A DNA stretch of 64,000 nucleotides. Source: Candidatus Cloacimonadota bacterium (GTDB lineage Bacteria > Cloacimonadota > Cloacimonadia > Cloacimonadales > WRIO01). The position numbers were made by a program, and so were the translations under genes. Location: positions 102,304 through 166,303 of the forward strand of contig WRLO01000001.1 in the NCBI GenBank assembly GCA_009777575.1. The letters run 5' to 3'. Within the stretch, counting starts at the first letter, position 1; each line of letters opens with the position of its first letter. Positions 1-9,139 of this stretch are shown here, piece after piece. Below the pieces are notes generated by a model. The model did not search any database. It was not told the origin of the DNA and saw nothing but the letters and a program-made list of their open reading frames with translations.

Positions 1-392
1 TAGCGTTAAATGAATCACTTCAAGGTAGACAATACTATTTACTTGGAACCACACCAACTGGTTCCCAGGCATTTCCGATTCTGAATGCAGAGCTAGTATC
101 ACCTGCTGATCAAGTGATAGGTAATTTTATAACTACTCGTCAAGGTTTAGGGGTTGCTACGGTGTTTTATAGCTTAGCCGATACAGCAGAACCAATATAT
201 CTATTCAGAAGTAAAACTGTAGATGGTGGTGATTGGTCTCCATTAGATGAAGCTGATCGTGCAAGATTCCATGATCAAATCATTGCTTTCAGAAAAATGA
301 ATGGACAAGGATATGGATATACATTGGGATTCCAGCCTTTCCATATGAATAGAGATAATATAAGAGCTCTTTTCGCTGAAATAATGAGATAG
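1..392 (+). CDS. C-terminal part of an unrecognised protein, cut by the left edge
   Basis: The frame is open from base 3 to the TAG at 390-392, about 129 residues, and has no stop before the edge, so the true start lies outside the window; a GTG at 114 is just an internal codon. I do not recognise the family. The visible part looks soluble, has no cysteine and no membrane segment, and carries stretches such as YYLLGTTPTG, GLGVATVFYS and GYGYTLGFQPF. It has no FlgD-like sorting domain, unlike other exported proteins here. A strong terminator at 500-562 ends its transcription unit. Being a real gene is likely from the protein-like composition and the terminator; function unknown. Confidence 0.6.
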   Translation, partial: ALNESLQGRQYYLLGTTPTGSQAFPILNAELVSPADQVIGNFITTRQGLGVATVFYSLADTAEPIYLFRSKTVDGGDWSPLDEADRARFHDQIIAFRKMNGQGYGYTLGFQPFHMNRDNIRALFAEIMR

Positions 393-499
393 AAATTCCT
401 TTTTCTGTTTTAAAGTTTCATGTAATATGTTTCTTAAAGATAACTATCCAACCTCTTTGGAAGCATATATGAAGAGTTTTTAAGTTTGAACGATATCAG

Positions 500-562
500 G
501 CTGTTGAATAGCCTCCAATATTTAATACTATCTATTGGTTATGCTATTCAGCAGCTTTTTTT
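500..562 (+). terminator. Rho-independent terminator
   Basis: Arms 500-512 (GCTGTTGAATAGC) and 543-555 (GCTATTCAGCAGC) pair over 13 bp with one G-U, and an inner stem CCAATA (515-520) / TATTGG (533-538) continues it; seven T follow at 556-562. It ends the unknown gene on the left and isolates it from the RND gene. Confidence 0.85.
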
Positions 563-652
563 GAAATTCTTTTTTAGTTTCAATACTCTATATTAATAAA
601 AAATTTTTCCAACAGATATTAAACTTAACTTAGTAAAAATTTAGGAGTAAAT

Positions 653-3600
653 ATGTTTTTAGCAAAATTATCTATCAAGAGACCTGTAATGGTTACTATG
701 CTTATAACAGTTTTTGTCATTTTCGGTATTATGGCATATAGAGAGATGCCTCTCACTAGTTTGCCTGATGTTGATATTCCTTATGTAACAGTGCAAACTA
801 TTTTTCCAGGTGCTGGTCCAAACGAGGTTGAACAGCAAATTTCGATTCTTATTGAAAACGCTGTATCAACTATCAGCGGTATAGATTACATTGAATCTTA
901 TTCTATGGACAATTTTTCGCTTGTTTTAATTGCTTTCGATATGAGTAAAGATGTGGATATAGCAAACCAAGAAGTTAAAGATAAAGTGGATGCAATTTCG
1001 AACGATTTACCCACTGATGCAGAGAAACCAATTATTGAAAAATTTGATATTTCTGCCACTCCTGTCATTGGGATGGTTCTCAGTGGAACTCAATCATCTA
1101 CAGAACTTTATGAATATGCAGACACTGTATTGAAAGATAGGTTTTCTCAAATAGAAGGTGTGGCTGAAGTTAGTATCACTGGAGGGCGAGAAAGAGAAAT
1201 CCAAGTGATTGTTAATGAAAGAGCTGTTTTTGCTAACAGAATGTCTTTGTATCAACTTAGCCAATCTATCGCTCAAAATAATATCACTATGCCTTCTGGG
1301 ACTTTCAAAGTTGGCAATCAAGATTTAGCTGTCAGAGTCATTGGAGAATTAAATTCTTTAGGAACATTGAGGGATTTAGAAGTTCCTACTGTTATGGGAA
1401 ATAGGAGATTATCTGAACTAGCTGAGGTAATTGACACAGGAACAGAGGTCAGAGAAAGGGCAACATATTTTGACAATATTACTGGAGAAAGACACCCTGA
1501 TGTGATCAGACTTGACTTGATTCCTAGTTCTGATGGAAACCCGGTTCAAATTGCCAGAGCTGTAAATAGACAAATACAAGGAATTCTAACAACATTGCCT
1601 ATGGGTATGGAACTTTCTATAGTGGATGATACCTCGATTTTTGTTGAAAGCTCTGTCAATGATACTATGGGAAATATCATTATGGGTATACTATTGACAG
1701 GTCTTTTGTTATTTCTGTTTCTTGGTGATATTAGATCGACTGTGATTGTGGCACTTGCAATGCCTATTTCTATCATTTCTACCTTCTCCTTGATGAATGC
1801 CTCAGGATTTTCTCTGAATATTATGAGTTTGCTCGGCTTAGCTACTTCTGTAGGTGTTTTGGTGATTAATTCCATCATAGTTTTAGAAAACATTTTTAGA
1901 TACAAAGATTTGGGATACAATAAAGAGGATTCTGCATACAAAGGAACTGCTGAAATTGCTACTGCAGTCATTGCTGCCACATTGACGAATCTTGTTGTTT
2001 TTGTCCCGATTGGAACTATGAGTGGTATGGTTGGGCAATTTTTTGTTGAGTTCGGTTTAACAGTTGCCTATACTACTGTGTTTTCTTTATTAGTTGCTTT
2101 TACTTTGACTCCTATGCTCGCGGCAAGCATTCTTCCAGAAAAAACAGGTTCAAACAAAATATCAAATGCTGTTGATAATATAATGAAGAAAATTGCTGGG
2201 TTTTATGTCAAAATTCTTGAATCGCTTATGAAGACGAAATTAAGAAGCTCAATTTCAGTTTTTTTAACAGTCATTTTATTTATTTTTAGTCTTTTTATTT
2301 TCACTAAATTGGGTTTTGAATTTATGCCTATGCTTGATGAAGGTGATATTGATTTAAGGGTTGAATTGCCTTTAGGTTACCATTTAGACGAAACGGCAAA
2401 TGCTATGTTTGAAATTGAACAAATTTTATCCAATTATCCAGAAATTAAACATATTGTTACTTCTCTCGGCTCAATGAGTAATACTGATATAGGGATGCAA
2501 CTGGCTAATACAAGGATAAAACTTGTGGATGTGGATGAAAGAAATGTTTCAACACAGCAAGTTACTGACAGAATTATTAAAGATCTATCTCATATTCCCA
2601 ATGCAAGAATTCGAGTTAATGCTGCTTCAAGCGCTTCGTTTGGTGGTTCAGACCCAATTACTCTTTATGTATCAGGTTTAGATGATGGTATCTTGAATGA
2701 TATTGCCAATGAATTATTTGAAAAAACTAGACTTATTCCCGGTGTGGTTAATCTTGACACTAGCACGAGAACCGGTAGACCAGAGATAGTTATTGAACCT
2801 TACAGAGACCAGCTATCTGTAACTGGAGTAAATGTTATGGATATAGCTATTGGGGTCAGAGCAGCTATCGAAGGGTTAGTAGCTACTCAATATAAAGAGG
2901 ATGGTGAAGAATATGATATCAGAGTTACTCTTGATGAAACTGCTTATAATTCTCCTGAAAAACTCAGAAATTTAACTATTATGACCACGCAAGGACGTTT
3001 TCAACTTTCTCAGCTTGCTGATGTTCGTTTTTCTGAAAGTGTCAATAGAATTATTCGTAGAGACAAAGCAAAAACTATCATGATAACTGGTGCTCCAGCA
3101 ACTGGATATGCTCTGGGAGATATTACAAACAGTATAGATTCTATTATATCTGATATTAATTTCCCAGATGGTTATAGCACTAGCTGGGGCGGCGATGTTG
3201 ATATGATGCAAGAATCAATGACAGAAATGGGTAGAGCTTTTCTATTAGCGATTTTATTGCTTTATATGCTACTCGCCGCTATTTTAGAAAGTTATAAACA
3301 ACCATTACTTATAATGTCCAATCTACCACTTGCACTTATTGGAGTTTTTATTGTTCAGTATATGACTGGTCTAACTATGAACATATTCTCAATGATGGCA
3401 ATTATAATGTTGATTGGGATAGTGGTTAATAATGGTATCTTAATTTTGGATTATGCAAATGTTTTACAGCGAGAGGAAGGTAAAAGTATGAAAGAAGCTT
3501 TACTAATAGCATGCCCAATAAAGCTAAAAGCTATCCTTATGACCAATATTGCCATAATTCTCGCTATGTTGCCTATGGCTCTTGGTATGGGAGACGCTGG

Positions 3601-3718
3601 CAAAGAATTTAGACAGTCTATGGGGGTCGTTAGCGTTGGTGGGTTGATAGTTTCTACTATTTTGTCTCTATATCTGATACCTGCTTTGAGCTATGTAACT
3701 ACAAAAATAAAAAAATAG
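653..3718 (+). CDS. RND-family efflux transporter, inner-membrane permease (HAE1/AcrB-like)
   Basis: The 1021 residues have the full RND layout: an N-terminal helix (about 10-30), a first periplasmic loop, a helix bundle near 330-540, a second loop and a last bundle from about 855. The family pumps drugs, lipids or other amphiphiles out of the inner membrane, usually with an adaptor and a TolC-type channel. No adaptor or channel gene lies next to it, so it is an orphan here. The AcrB proton-relay residues are not conserved: the Asp-Asp pair of helix 4 is Ile405-Asn406 (GVLVINSIIVLENI) and the helix-10 lysine is Asn926 (GIVVNNGILILDYA). Energy coupling may therefore differ. Start ATG follows TAGGAG. 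Family certain, substrate unknown. Confidence 0.92.
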   Translation: MFLAKLSIKRPVMVTMLITVFVIFGIMAYREMPLTSLPDVDIPYVTVQTIFPGAGPNEVEQQISILIENAVSTISGIDYIESYSMDNFSLVLIAFDMSKDVDIANQEVKDKVDAISNDLPTDAEKPIIEKFDISATPVIGMVLSGTQSSTELYEYADTVLKDRFSQIEGVAEVSITGGREREIQVIVNERAVFANRMSLYQLSQSIAQNNITMPSGTFKVGNQDLAVRVIGELNSLGTLRDLEVPTVMGNRRLSELAEVIDTGTEVRERATYFDNITGERHPDVIRLDLIPSSDGNPVQIARAVNRQIQGILTTLPMGMELSIVDDTSIFVESSVNDTMGNIIMGILLTGLLLFLFLGDIRSTVIVALAMPISIISTFSLMNASGFSLNIMSLLGLATSVGVLVINSIIVLENIFRYKDLGYNKEDSAYKGTAEIATAVIAATLTNLVVFVPIGTMSGMVGQFFVEFGLTVAYTTVFSLLVAFTLTPMLAASILPEKTGSNKISNAVDNIMKKIAGFYVKILESLMKTKLRSSISVFLTVILFIFSLFIFTKLGFEFMPMLDEGDIDLRVELPLGYHLDETANAMFEIEQILSNYPEIKHIVTSLGSMSNTDIGMQLANTRIKLVDVDERNVSTQQVTDRIIKDLSHIPNARIRVNAASSASFGGSDPITLYVSGLDDGILNDIANELFEKTRLIPGVVNLDTSTRTGRPEIVIEPYRDQLSVTGVNVMDIAIGVRAAIEGLVATQYKEDGEEYDIRVTLDETAYNSPEKLRNLTIMTTQGRFQLSQLADVRFSESVNRIIRRDKAKTIMITGAPATGYALGDITNSIDSIISDINFPDGYSTSWGGDVDMMQESMTEMGRAFLLAILLLYMLLAAILESYKQPLLIMSNLPLALIGVFIVQYMTGLTMNIFSMMAIIMLIGIVVNNGILILDYANVLQREEGKSMKEALLIACPIKLKAILMTNIAIILAMLPMALGMGDAGKEFRQSMGVVSVGGLIVSTILSLYLIPALSYVTTKIKK

Positions 3719-3819
3719 TAAAAAAATATTTTAGTCATAATAAGGTATTTTTTCTTATATATGTATAGTTATTTTTAACTATAGACGAATCAAGTGAAAA
3801 ACTACTAAAAAAAAAAGAA

Positions 3820-3850
3820 TTGACAAAAATACTGTCTTGAAAAAAATGTC
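3820..3850 (+). promoter_or_regulatory. Predicted promoter of the infC operon
   Basis: TTGACA (3820-3825), 18 nt, then AAATGTC (3844-3850). The same two-part motif recurs in front of many genes in this window. Transcription should start just before the attenuator at 3887-3993. Confidence 0.6.
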
Positions 3851-3886
3851 TCATAAATGAAGTTTTTTTGCTTCTACCTTACGGTT

Positions 3887-3993
3887 CCCGCTGAGGATAT
3901 TGTCAGGTTTTAGGATAGATAAAGAGAGGTAACTATATTACTTTTCAGATAGTTAATGAATCAGCGGGTATTCGAAAGAATACCCTTTTTTTT
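3887..3993 (+). promoter_or_regulatory. infC leader attenuator (terminator with overlapping alternative stem)
   Basis: A textbook terminator stands in the leader: GGGTATTC (3966-3973), loop GAAA, GAATACCC (3978-3985), eight T (3986-3993). An upstream segment CCCGCTGA (3887-3894) can pair with TCAGCGGG (3961-3968), whose last GGG is the first GGG of the terminator, so the two folds exclude each other. That is the layout of transcription attenuation. infC-rpmI-rplT operons are known to be autoregulated by L20 in Bacillus through a leader terminator; whether L20 is the ligand here is inference. Confidence 0.75.
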
Positions 3994-4015
3994 GTAAAAA
4001 GAATGGAGGTTTGTT

Positions 4016-4630
4016 ATAATACGATATCGTAAAAGTAAAACAAAAGTGAAAGCAGTAATCCCAAAGGAGAGGATAAATGATGAGATTACTGCAGATGAAG
4101 TTCGTTTGATTGATCAAAACAATCAACAACTAGGAATTGTAAGCATTCAGAAGGCATTAATGTTAGCTGAAGAAGCAGAGTTAGATTTAGTGGAGGTGTC
4201 TCCGAATGCAGAACCTCCAGTATGTCGTATCCTTGAATTTGGGAAATTTTATTACCAAAAAGAAAGAAAAAACCGAGAGGCTAAGAAAAAACAACATATT
4301 GTTTTATTGAAAGAGATTAAATTTGGTCCTAATACAGACGATCATGATTATAATTTCAAGAAAAACAATGCGATACGGTTTTTAAAACAACACCATAAAG
4401 TAAAGTTTACTGTGCGTTTTCGAGGAAGGCAAATAGCTCATAAAGAGCTTGGATATGATGTATTGGAAAGGCTTACAAAAGATTTGGAAGAAATAGTCGA
4501 TATTGAAATGAAACCAACAAGCGAAAAAAATTTGATATCCATGGTGGTTGTTCCTAAAAAAGACATCGACAAGATCCTTGGTATCAGTAGCGATGAGCAG
4601 ATAGAAACAATTGAAGAAGAAACAGAATAG
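4016..4630 (+). CDS. infC: Translation initiation factor IF-3, probable AUA start
   Basis: IF3 binds the 30S subunit, keeps it apart from 50S and checks the start codon. The N-domain is clear in RINDEITADEVRLID and LVEVSPNAEPPVCRI, followed by a lysine-rich linker and the C-domain (IKFGPNTDDHDYNFK, VRFRGRQIAHKELG, MVVVPKK). The first standard start is GTG at 4046, but it has no Shine-Dalgarno. A perfect GGAGG sits at 4005-4009, and the frame is open from there with ATA at 4016 and 4019, 6 and 9 nt downstream. I chose ATA at 4016 (204 aa). infC in E. coli starts at AUU for autoregulation. First gene of infC-rpmI-rplT. Gene certain; start is inference. Confidence 0.93.
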   Translation: MIRYRKSKTKVKAVIPKERINDEITADEVRLIDQNNQQLGIVSIQKALMLAEEAELDLVEVSPNAEPPVCRILEFGKFYYQKERKNREAKKKQHIVLLKEIKFGPNTDDHDYNFKKNNAIRFLKQHHKVKFTVRFRGRQIAHKELGYDVLERLTKDLEEIVDIEMKPTSEKNLISMVVVPKKDIDKILGISSDEQIETIEEETE

Positions 4631-4701
4631 GTAATTACTATCGCAGAGTTCTTAAATAAAATTTACCCGAAAGAATAATCGGAATATTAAATGGAGGATA
4701 A

Positions 4702-4896
4702 ATGCCAAAAATAAAATCCCATAGTGCAGCAACAAAAAGGTTTAAATTGACAGGCACCGGCAAGATAAAAAGACACCATGCAGGTGTTACACATATTTTG
4801 ACGAAAAAAAGTAGAAAGCGGAAGAGAAAATTGGGTTCTGCTACCTTAGTGGCGGAATGTGATGTAGCAAGAGTGAAAAGGATGCTTGTCTATTAG
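4702..4896 (+). CDS. rpmI: 50S ribosomal protein L35
   Basis: The 64-residue basic protein has the L35 signature [20 protein letters not shown] at the N-terminus and a lysine/arginine-rich middle ([11 protein letters not shown]), at the usual family length. It is a structural protein of the large subunit. ATG at 4702 follows GGAGG by 4 nt. It lies between infC and rplT, the order found in most bacteria, and should be cotranscribed with both. Confidence 0.97.
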   Translation: MPKIKSHSAATKRFKLTGTGKIKRHHAGVTHILTKKSRKRKRKLGSATLVAECDVARVKRMLVY

Positions 4897-5052
4897 TTGT
4901 CATTTGACAATTGATACTAAGACCATAAAGCCAATCTATAAGAGAAAAAAATCATAAATCAAGGTTGGCCCTCGTCTCGAAGAAGCAGTTCGAGCAAAAT
5001 TATGAAAATGTGCCTCTTAAGAGGCACAGAAGTAAATTAGAAGGAGATATTT
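4897..5052 (+). promoter_or_regulatory. Structured rpmI-rplT spacer, possible translational control region
   Basis: The 156-nt spacer holds three perfect inverted repeats: TTGTCATTTGACAA (4897-4910), CTCGAA/TTCGAG around a 7-nt loop (4976-4994) and the 18-nt palindrome GTGCCTCTTAAGAGGCAC (5010-5027), just before the rplT ribosome-binding site. No T-tract follows, so these are not terminators. L20 represses its own operon by binding mRNA in E. coli and Bacillus; a role for this spacer in that control is inference. Confidence 0.4.
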
Positions 5053-5403
5053 ATGCCAAGAGCAACGAATAATGTCGCATTACACAGAAGACATAAAAAA
5101 TTTTTGAAGGCAGCCAAAGGTTATCAGGGTGCAAGGAGTAGACTCTATAAAACAGCGAGAATGGCAGTAGAAAAAGGCTGGCTTTACTCATATCGTGATA
5201 GAAAACAAAGGAAAAGAATGTTTCGTAGGTTATGGATAGTTCGTATCAATGCAGGCGCTAGAGCCAATGGACTGACCTATTCAACATTTATCAATGGTTT
5301 GAATAAATCAAATATCCAAATCAATAGAAAGATTTTAGCACACCTAGCAATGCATGATCAGGTAGCTTTTTCAGCTTTGTGTAAGCAAGTAGCAGGATGT
5401 TAA
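5053..5403 (+). CDS. rplT: 50S ribosomal protein L20
   Basis: 116 residues, close to the usual 117-119, with the L20 pattern: basic N-terminal helix ([19 protein letters not shown]), [20 protein letters not shown], and the C-terminal globular part with [18 protein letters not shown]. It binds 23S rRNA early in large-subunit assembly and in other bacteria represses infC-rpmI-rplT. ATG follows AAGGAG. Last gene of the ribosomal trio; the spacer upstream is strongly structured. Confidence 0.97.
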   Translation: MPRATNNVALHRRHKKFLKAAKGYQGARSRLYKTARMAVEKGWLYSYRDRKQRKRMFRRLWIVRINAGARANGLTYSTFINGLNKSNIQINRKILAHLAMHDQVAFSALCKQVAGC

Positions 5404-5535
5404 ATATATTGTCTTAATGGATAGCTATATTTTCAAAGATTCAGAATTTATTGTGAACAGTATTGTTAGTTATTTTCTTAAAAGTGAGGAAAATCGTTTT
5501 TGTAAAAGCAAAATCCTAAAATACGAGAAATCAAT

Positions 5536-6579
5536 ATGAAAGATAAATTTCAAGAAATTATAAAAAAGGCGACAATAGACATCGAAAATGTCCAGTCATT
5601 TCATGAATTAAACAACCTAAAATCTCGCTTTACAGGTAAAAAAAGCGAGATTAAAGATTTTATGAAATACCTGAGTAGTATGACTCCTGAAGAAAGACCT
5701 GCTTTTGGAAAAATGGTGAATGATACTTTAGAAGAGATTGGAAAGCTACTTGAAGAAGCAGAACAAAGGCTTCAAGAAAACGATTATGAGAAAACAATAA
5801 AATCATCTCAATTTGATTATACAATGCCGGGTAGACCAGTTTTAAGAGGTGGAAAACATCCTTTGACATTGGTTCAAGAGCAAATCGAAGATGTTATGAT
5901 TAGTATGGGGTTTCAAGTAGCTGAAGGTTTCGATATAGAAGATGATTATCATAATTTTGATGCTTTAAATACTCCCAAAGATCATCCTTCACGAAACCTT
6001 GCTGATACTTTTTATGTTGTAAAAAATCATGATGAGGACTTATTATTAAGAACTCATACTTCACCTGCTCAGATAAGGGTAATGGAAAAGTATAAACCTC
6101 CGATAAAGATTATATCCCCAGGTAGAGCATATCGCAATGATAAGTTTGACCCGACTCATTCTCCAGTTTTTCATCAATGCGAAGGATTGGTAGTAGATGA
6201 AGGAATCAGCTTTAAAGACCTGAGAGATACTATAGATATCTTGCTAAAAAAGATGTTTGGAAAAGGTTGTAAATCAAGGTTTAGGCCTCATTTTTTTCCT
6301 TTTACTGAGCCAAGTGCAGAGGTAGATGTAAGCTGCTTTAATTGTGCTGGAAAAGGTTGTTCTACTTGTAAAAATAGTGGTTGGATCGAGTTGTTTGGAG
6401 CAGGTATGGTTCACCCCAATGTCTTTGATATGGTAGGAATTGATAGCGAAAAATATACAGGATTTGCCTTTGGTTGCGGAATAGATAGGATAGCTATGTT
6501 AAAATTTCATATTCCCGATATTCGCATGTTATTTGAAAATGACATAAGGTTTCTGCAACAATTCACTTTTAGCCGATAA
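5536..6579 (+). CDS. pheS: Phenylalanyl-tRNA synthetase alpha subunit
   Basis: 347 residues of a class II synthetase that charges tRNA-Phe as an alpha2-beta2 tetramer with PheT. An N-terminal coiled coil (about 1-90) precedes the catalytic domain: RTHTSPAQIRVM, motif 2 around SPGRAYRNDKFDPTHSP with FHQCEG, a cysteine-rich insert (CFNCAGKGCSTC) common in bacterial PheS, and motif 3 with FGCGIDRIAML near the end. ATG at 5536 is 132 nt after rplT. pheT follows 30 nt downstream, so the two subunits are cotranscribed. Confidence 0.97.
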   Translation: MKDKFQEIIKKATIDIENVQSFHELNNLKSRFTGKKSEIKDFMKYLSSMTPEERPAFGKMVNDTLEEIGKLLEEAEQRLQENDYEKTIKSSQFDYTMPGRPVLRGGKHPLTLVQEQIEDVMISMGFQVAEGFDIEDDYHNFDALNTPKDHPSRNLADTFYVVKNHDEDLLLRTHTSPAQIRVMEKYKPPIKIISPGRAYRNDKFDPTHSPVFHQCEGLVVDEGISFKDLRDTIDILLKKMFGKGCKSRFRPHFFPFTEPSAEVDVSCFNCAGKGCSTCKNSGWIELFGAGMVHPNVFDMVGIDSEKYTGFAFGCGIDRIAMLKFHIPDIRMLFENDIRFLQQFTFSR

Positions 6580-6609
6580 GGCTAGGAAATTTGGTTTTGA
6601 GAAAAAGAA

Positions 6610-9135
6610 ATGAATATAAGTTATAATTGGTTAAAAGAGATAATAGATATTGATTTAAGCCCAGAGGAATTAGGTCATAAATTGACTTTTTCTGGAATAG
6701 AAGTAGAATCAGTTAAAAAAACTGGTGACTTGCTTAATAGTATCATCATAGCAGAAATTATTGAAAAAGAAAAACATCCAGAAGCAGATAAACTATCAGT
6801 TTGTATGGTTTTTGATGGAGATAATACACATCAAGTTGTATGTGGAGCTCCTAATTGTGCAAAAGGACAAAAAATAGCTTTTGCTCCTATAGGAACTGAA
6901 TTTCCTGACTTAAAACTCAAAAAGGTGAAACTGCGTGGTGTAGAATCTCATGGTATGATTTGTTCTGAACGAGAATTGGGACTATCAGATGAGCACGATG
7001 GTATTTTGGTTTTACCAGAATATACTAAAATAGGTAAAAATCTTGATAGTGTTTTAGGTATTTCGGACACAATTTATGAAGTAGAGATAACTCCTAATAG
7101 ACCTGATTTGCTCGGAATGGTGGGAATAGCCAGGGATTTATCTGCTCAACTGGGTTTAGAATTAAGAGAAGATTTCAATATTAAGCAACCAACATCGCAG
7201 ATTTCTACAGAAAACGATAAGAATTTATCTTCAGACTTCTGTGTTGAAATACTCGAAACAGAGCTTTGTACCCGATATATAGCTGCTCGCATCAAGGGTG
7301 TTTCCGTGAAAGCATCTCCACAATGGTTGATAGATAAACTGAATATCGCAGAAATAAAGCCAATAAATAATGTAGTTGATATCACTAATTATGTGATGTA
7401 TAAATATGGACATCCTTTGCATGCTTTTGACAGCAATAATGTAAAAGGAAACAAGATAATAGTTCGAAAATCTCATCCCAAAGAGGTTTTTCCTGCTCTA
7501 GATAACAACATTTATTCTTTAACTGGAAACGAATTGGTGATAGCTGATACTGAAAAAACAATAGCTTTAGCTGGTGTGATTGGTGGAAAAAATTCACATA
7601 TTACAGAAGATACAACTGATATTATTCTTGAAGCCGCTTGTTTTAATAGTTCTCTGACTCGAAAAACAAGTAGTTCATTAAAAATATATACAGATTCTTC
7701 TTATCGTTTTGAAAGAGGGATGGCAGAAAAAACATGTGAGATAATTTCTTCAGAGGCAACAGAATTAATATTGAAACTAGCAGGTGGAGCTTTAGCAACA
7801 GAAATGATAGATGTATACCCCAATCATCAAAAACGACAAATCATAGCCTTACGACCAGAGAGAGCAAGAAAACTTCTCGCAATTGATATTTCAGATTTAG
7901 AGATTGTGGGATATATGGAGCGATTGGGACTAAAAAAAATTCAAATCACCTCCCCTAATCCGACGACTGATGCAGAGAATAATAACATATTACATTTTGA
8001 AATTCCAGAGTTTCGTATTGATTTATTAAAAGAGATTGATTTAATAGAAGAAATAATTCGCTTGCATGGTTTTGAAAAGGTAAAATCAAGTCCAGAGGTG
8101 CAAAATATAATGAATACAGGTGTTTTTTATACTCGTAGAGGTATAAAAAATGTATTCATGAACAATGGTTTTTTCGAAGCAGTAAATATTAGTTTTTCAG
8201 ACCCAATCTACCTTGACATGTTAAATTTAGCCGAAGATGATAATCGAAGAGATACGGTCAAGATTTTAAATCCTCAAGGTGAAAGTTTTTCAATCATGAG
8301 ATCAACTCTTTTACCCGGCTTACTAAAAAATACATTATTAAACCTGAATCATGGTGCTGATAGTATTAAACTATTTGAATTGAATAAAGTGTTTTTTGAG
8401 CATGGACGAGGAAAAGATGATACAGAAAAAACAGATGATTTGAATAAATCACATCTGCCTTTTCGAAACGAAGGTGGAAAAAACAAAAAATCTAAACTAT
8501 CTGAAAAATGGAGACTTACTGGCGTTATGGCAGGCAAGTATAACCCTATCTACTGGAAAGAGAAGATAGAAGATGTAAGTTTTTATGATGTAAAAGGTAT
8601 GTTTGACGGGAGTTTGTTGGGATATATTGGTATAAAAAATATTGATATAGTTCCTACTTCAGAACCATTTTATTTGCCCAACAATGGTTTTTCTATGATC
8701 CAAAAAGATGCTGTTTTAGGAAGTTTTGGTAGGCTTGACAAAAAAGTTCTGCAAAAATTTGACATCGATTGCGATGTGTATGTCTTTGATTTTGATTTTG
8801 ATAAAATAATGGAAATAGCAGATTTTGAATTTTCAAAATTTAAGGAAATACCTAAATATCCGATTGTATATAGAGATTTGTCTTTTATTATTTCTGAAGA
8901 ATATAGGATAAATGATGTGATAAAAACAATTGTTGCAGTCAATCCGAAAATAATTCAATTTGTTACACCATTTGACCAATTTAAAGGTAAGCAAATACCA
9001 GAAGGTTTTCGTAGTCTTTCAATTAATATTTCTTTAGTGTCCGAGACAAAAACCTTGACTGACGAGCAAATAAAAAATATCATGAATTCAATAATCAATA
9101 GATTATATGATAAATTTAAAATAGAGATGAGGTAA
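6610..9135 (+). CDS. pheT: Phenylalanyl-tRNA synthetase beta subunit
   Basis: 841 residues, slightly longer than the usual 790-800. Domain order: N-terminal fold with tRNA-binding EMAP-like domain (EKEKHPEADKLSVCMVFDG, VVCGAPNCAKGQKIAFAPIG), B3/B4 editing domain (NNVVDITNYVMYKYGHPLHAFD), B5 domain, catalytic-like core (ERGMAEKT is part of the middle region) and a C-terminal anticodon-binding ferredoxin fold (KYPIVYRDLSFIISE). A lysine/asparagine-rich insert around residues 600-630 accounts for the extra length. It provides tRNA binding and editing for PheS. It is followed after 4 nt by the zapB-like gene. Confidence 0.96.
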   Translation: MNISYNWLKEIIDIDLSPEELGHKLTFSGIEVESVKKTGDLLNSIIIAEIIEKEKHPEADKLSVCMVFDGDNTHQVVCGAPNCAKGQKIAFAPIGTEFPDLKLKKVKLRGVESHGMICSERELGLSDEHDGILVLPEYTKIGKNLDSVLGISDTIYEVEITPNRPDLLGMVGIARDLSAQLGLELREDFNIKQPTSQISTENDKNLSSDFCVEILETELCTRYIAARIKGVSVKASPQWLIDKLNIAEIKPINNVVDITNYVMYKYGHPLHAFDSNNVKGNKIIVRKSHPKEVFPALDNNIYSLTGNELVIADTEKTIALAGVIGGKNSHITEDTTDIILEAACFNSSLTRKTSSSLKIYTDSSYRFERGMAEKTCEIISSEATELILKLAGGALATEMIDVYPNHQKRQIIALRPERARKLLAIDISDLEIVGYMERLGLKKIQITSPNPTTDAENNNILHFEIPEFRIDLLKEIDLIEEIIRLHGFEKVKSSPEVQNIMNTGVFYTRRGIKNVFMNNGFFEAVNISFSDPIYLDMLNLAEDDNRRDTVKILNPQGESFSIMRSTLLPGLLKNTLLNLNHGADSIKLFELNKVFFEHGRGKDDTEKTDDLNKSHLPFRNEGGKNKKSKLSEKWRLTGVMAGKYNPIYWKEKIEDVSFYDVKGMFDGSLLGYIGIKNIDIVPTSEPFYLPNNGFSMIQKDAVLGSFGRLDKKVLQKFDIDCDVYVFDFDFDKIMEIADFEFSKFKEIPKYPIVYRDLSFIISEEYRINDVIKTIVAVNPKIIQFVTPFDQFKGKQIPEGFRSLSINISLVSETKTLTDEQIKNIMNSIINRLYDKFKIEMR

Positions 9136-9139
9136 GATT

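Noticed and set aside
4046..4630. GTG 4046 as the infC start
   Set aside because: No Shine-Dalgarno in front of it, while a perfect one stands upstream in frame with two ATA codons.
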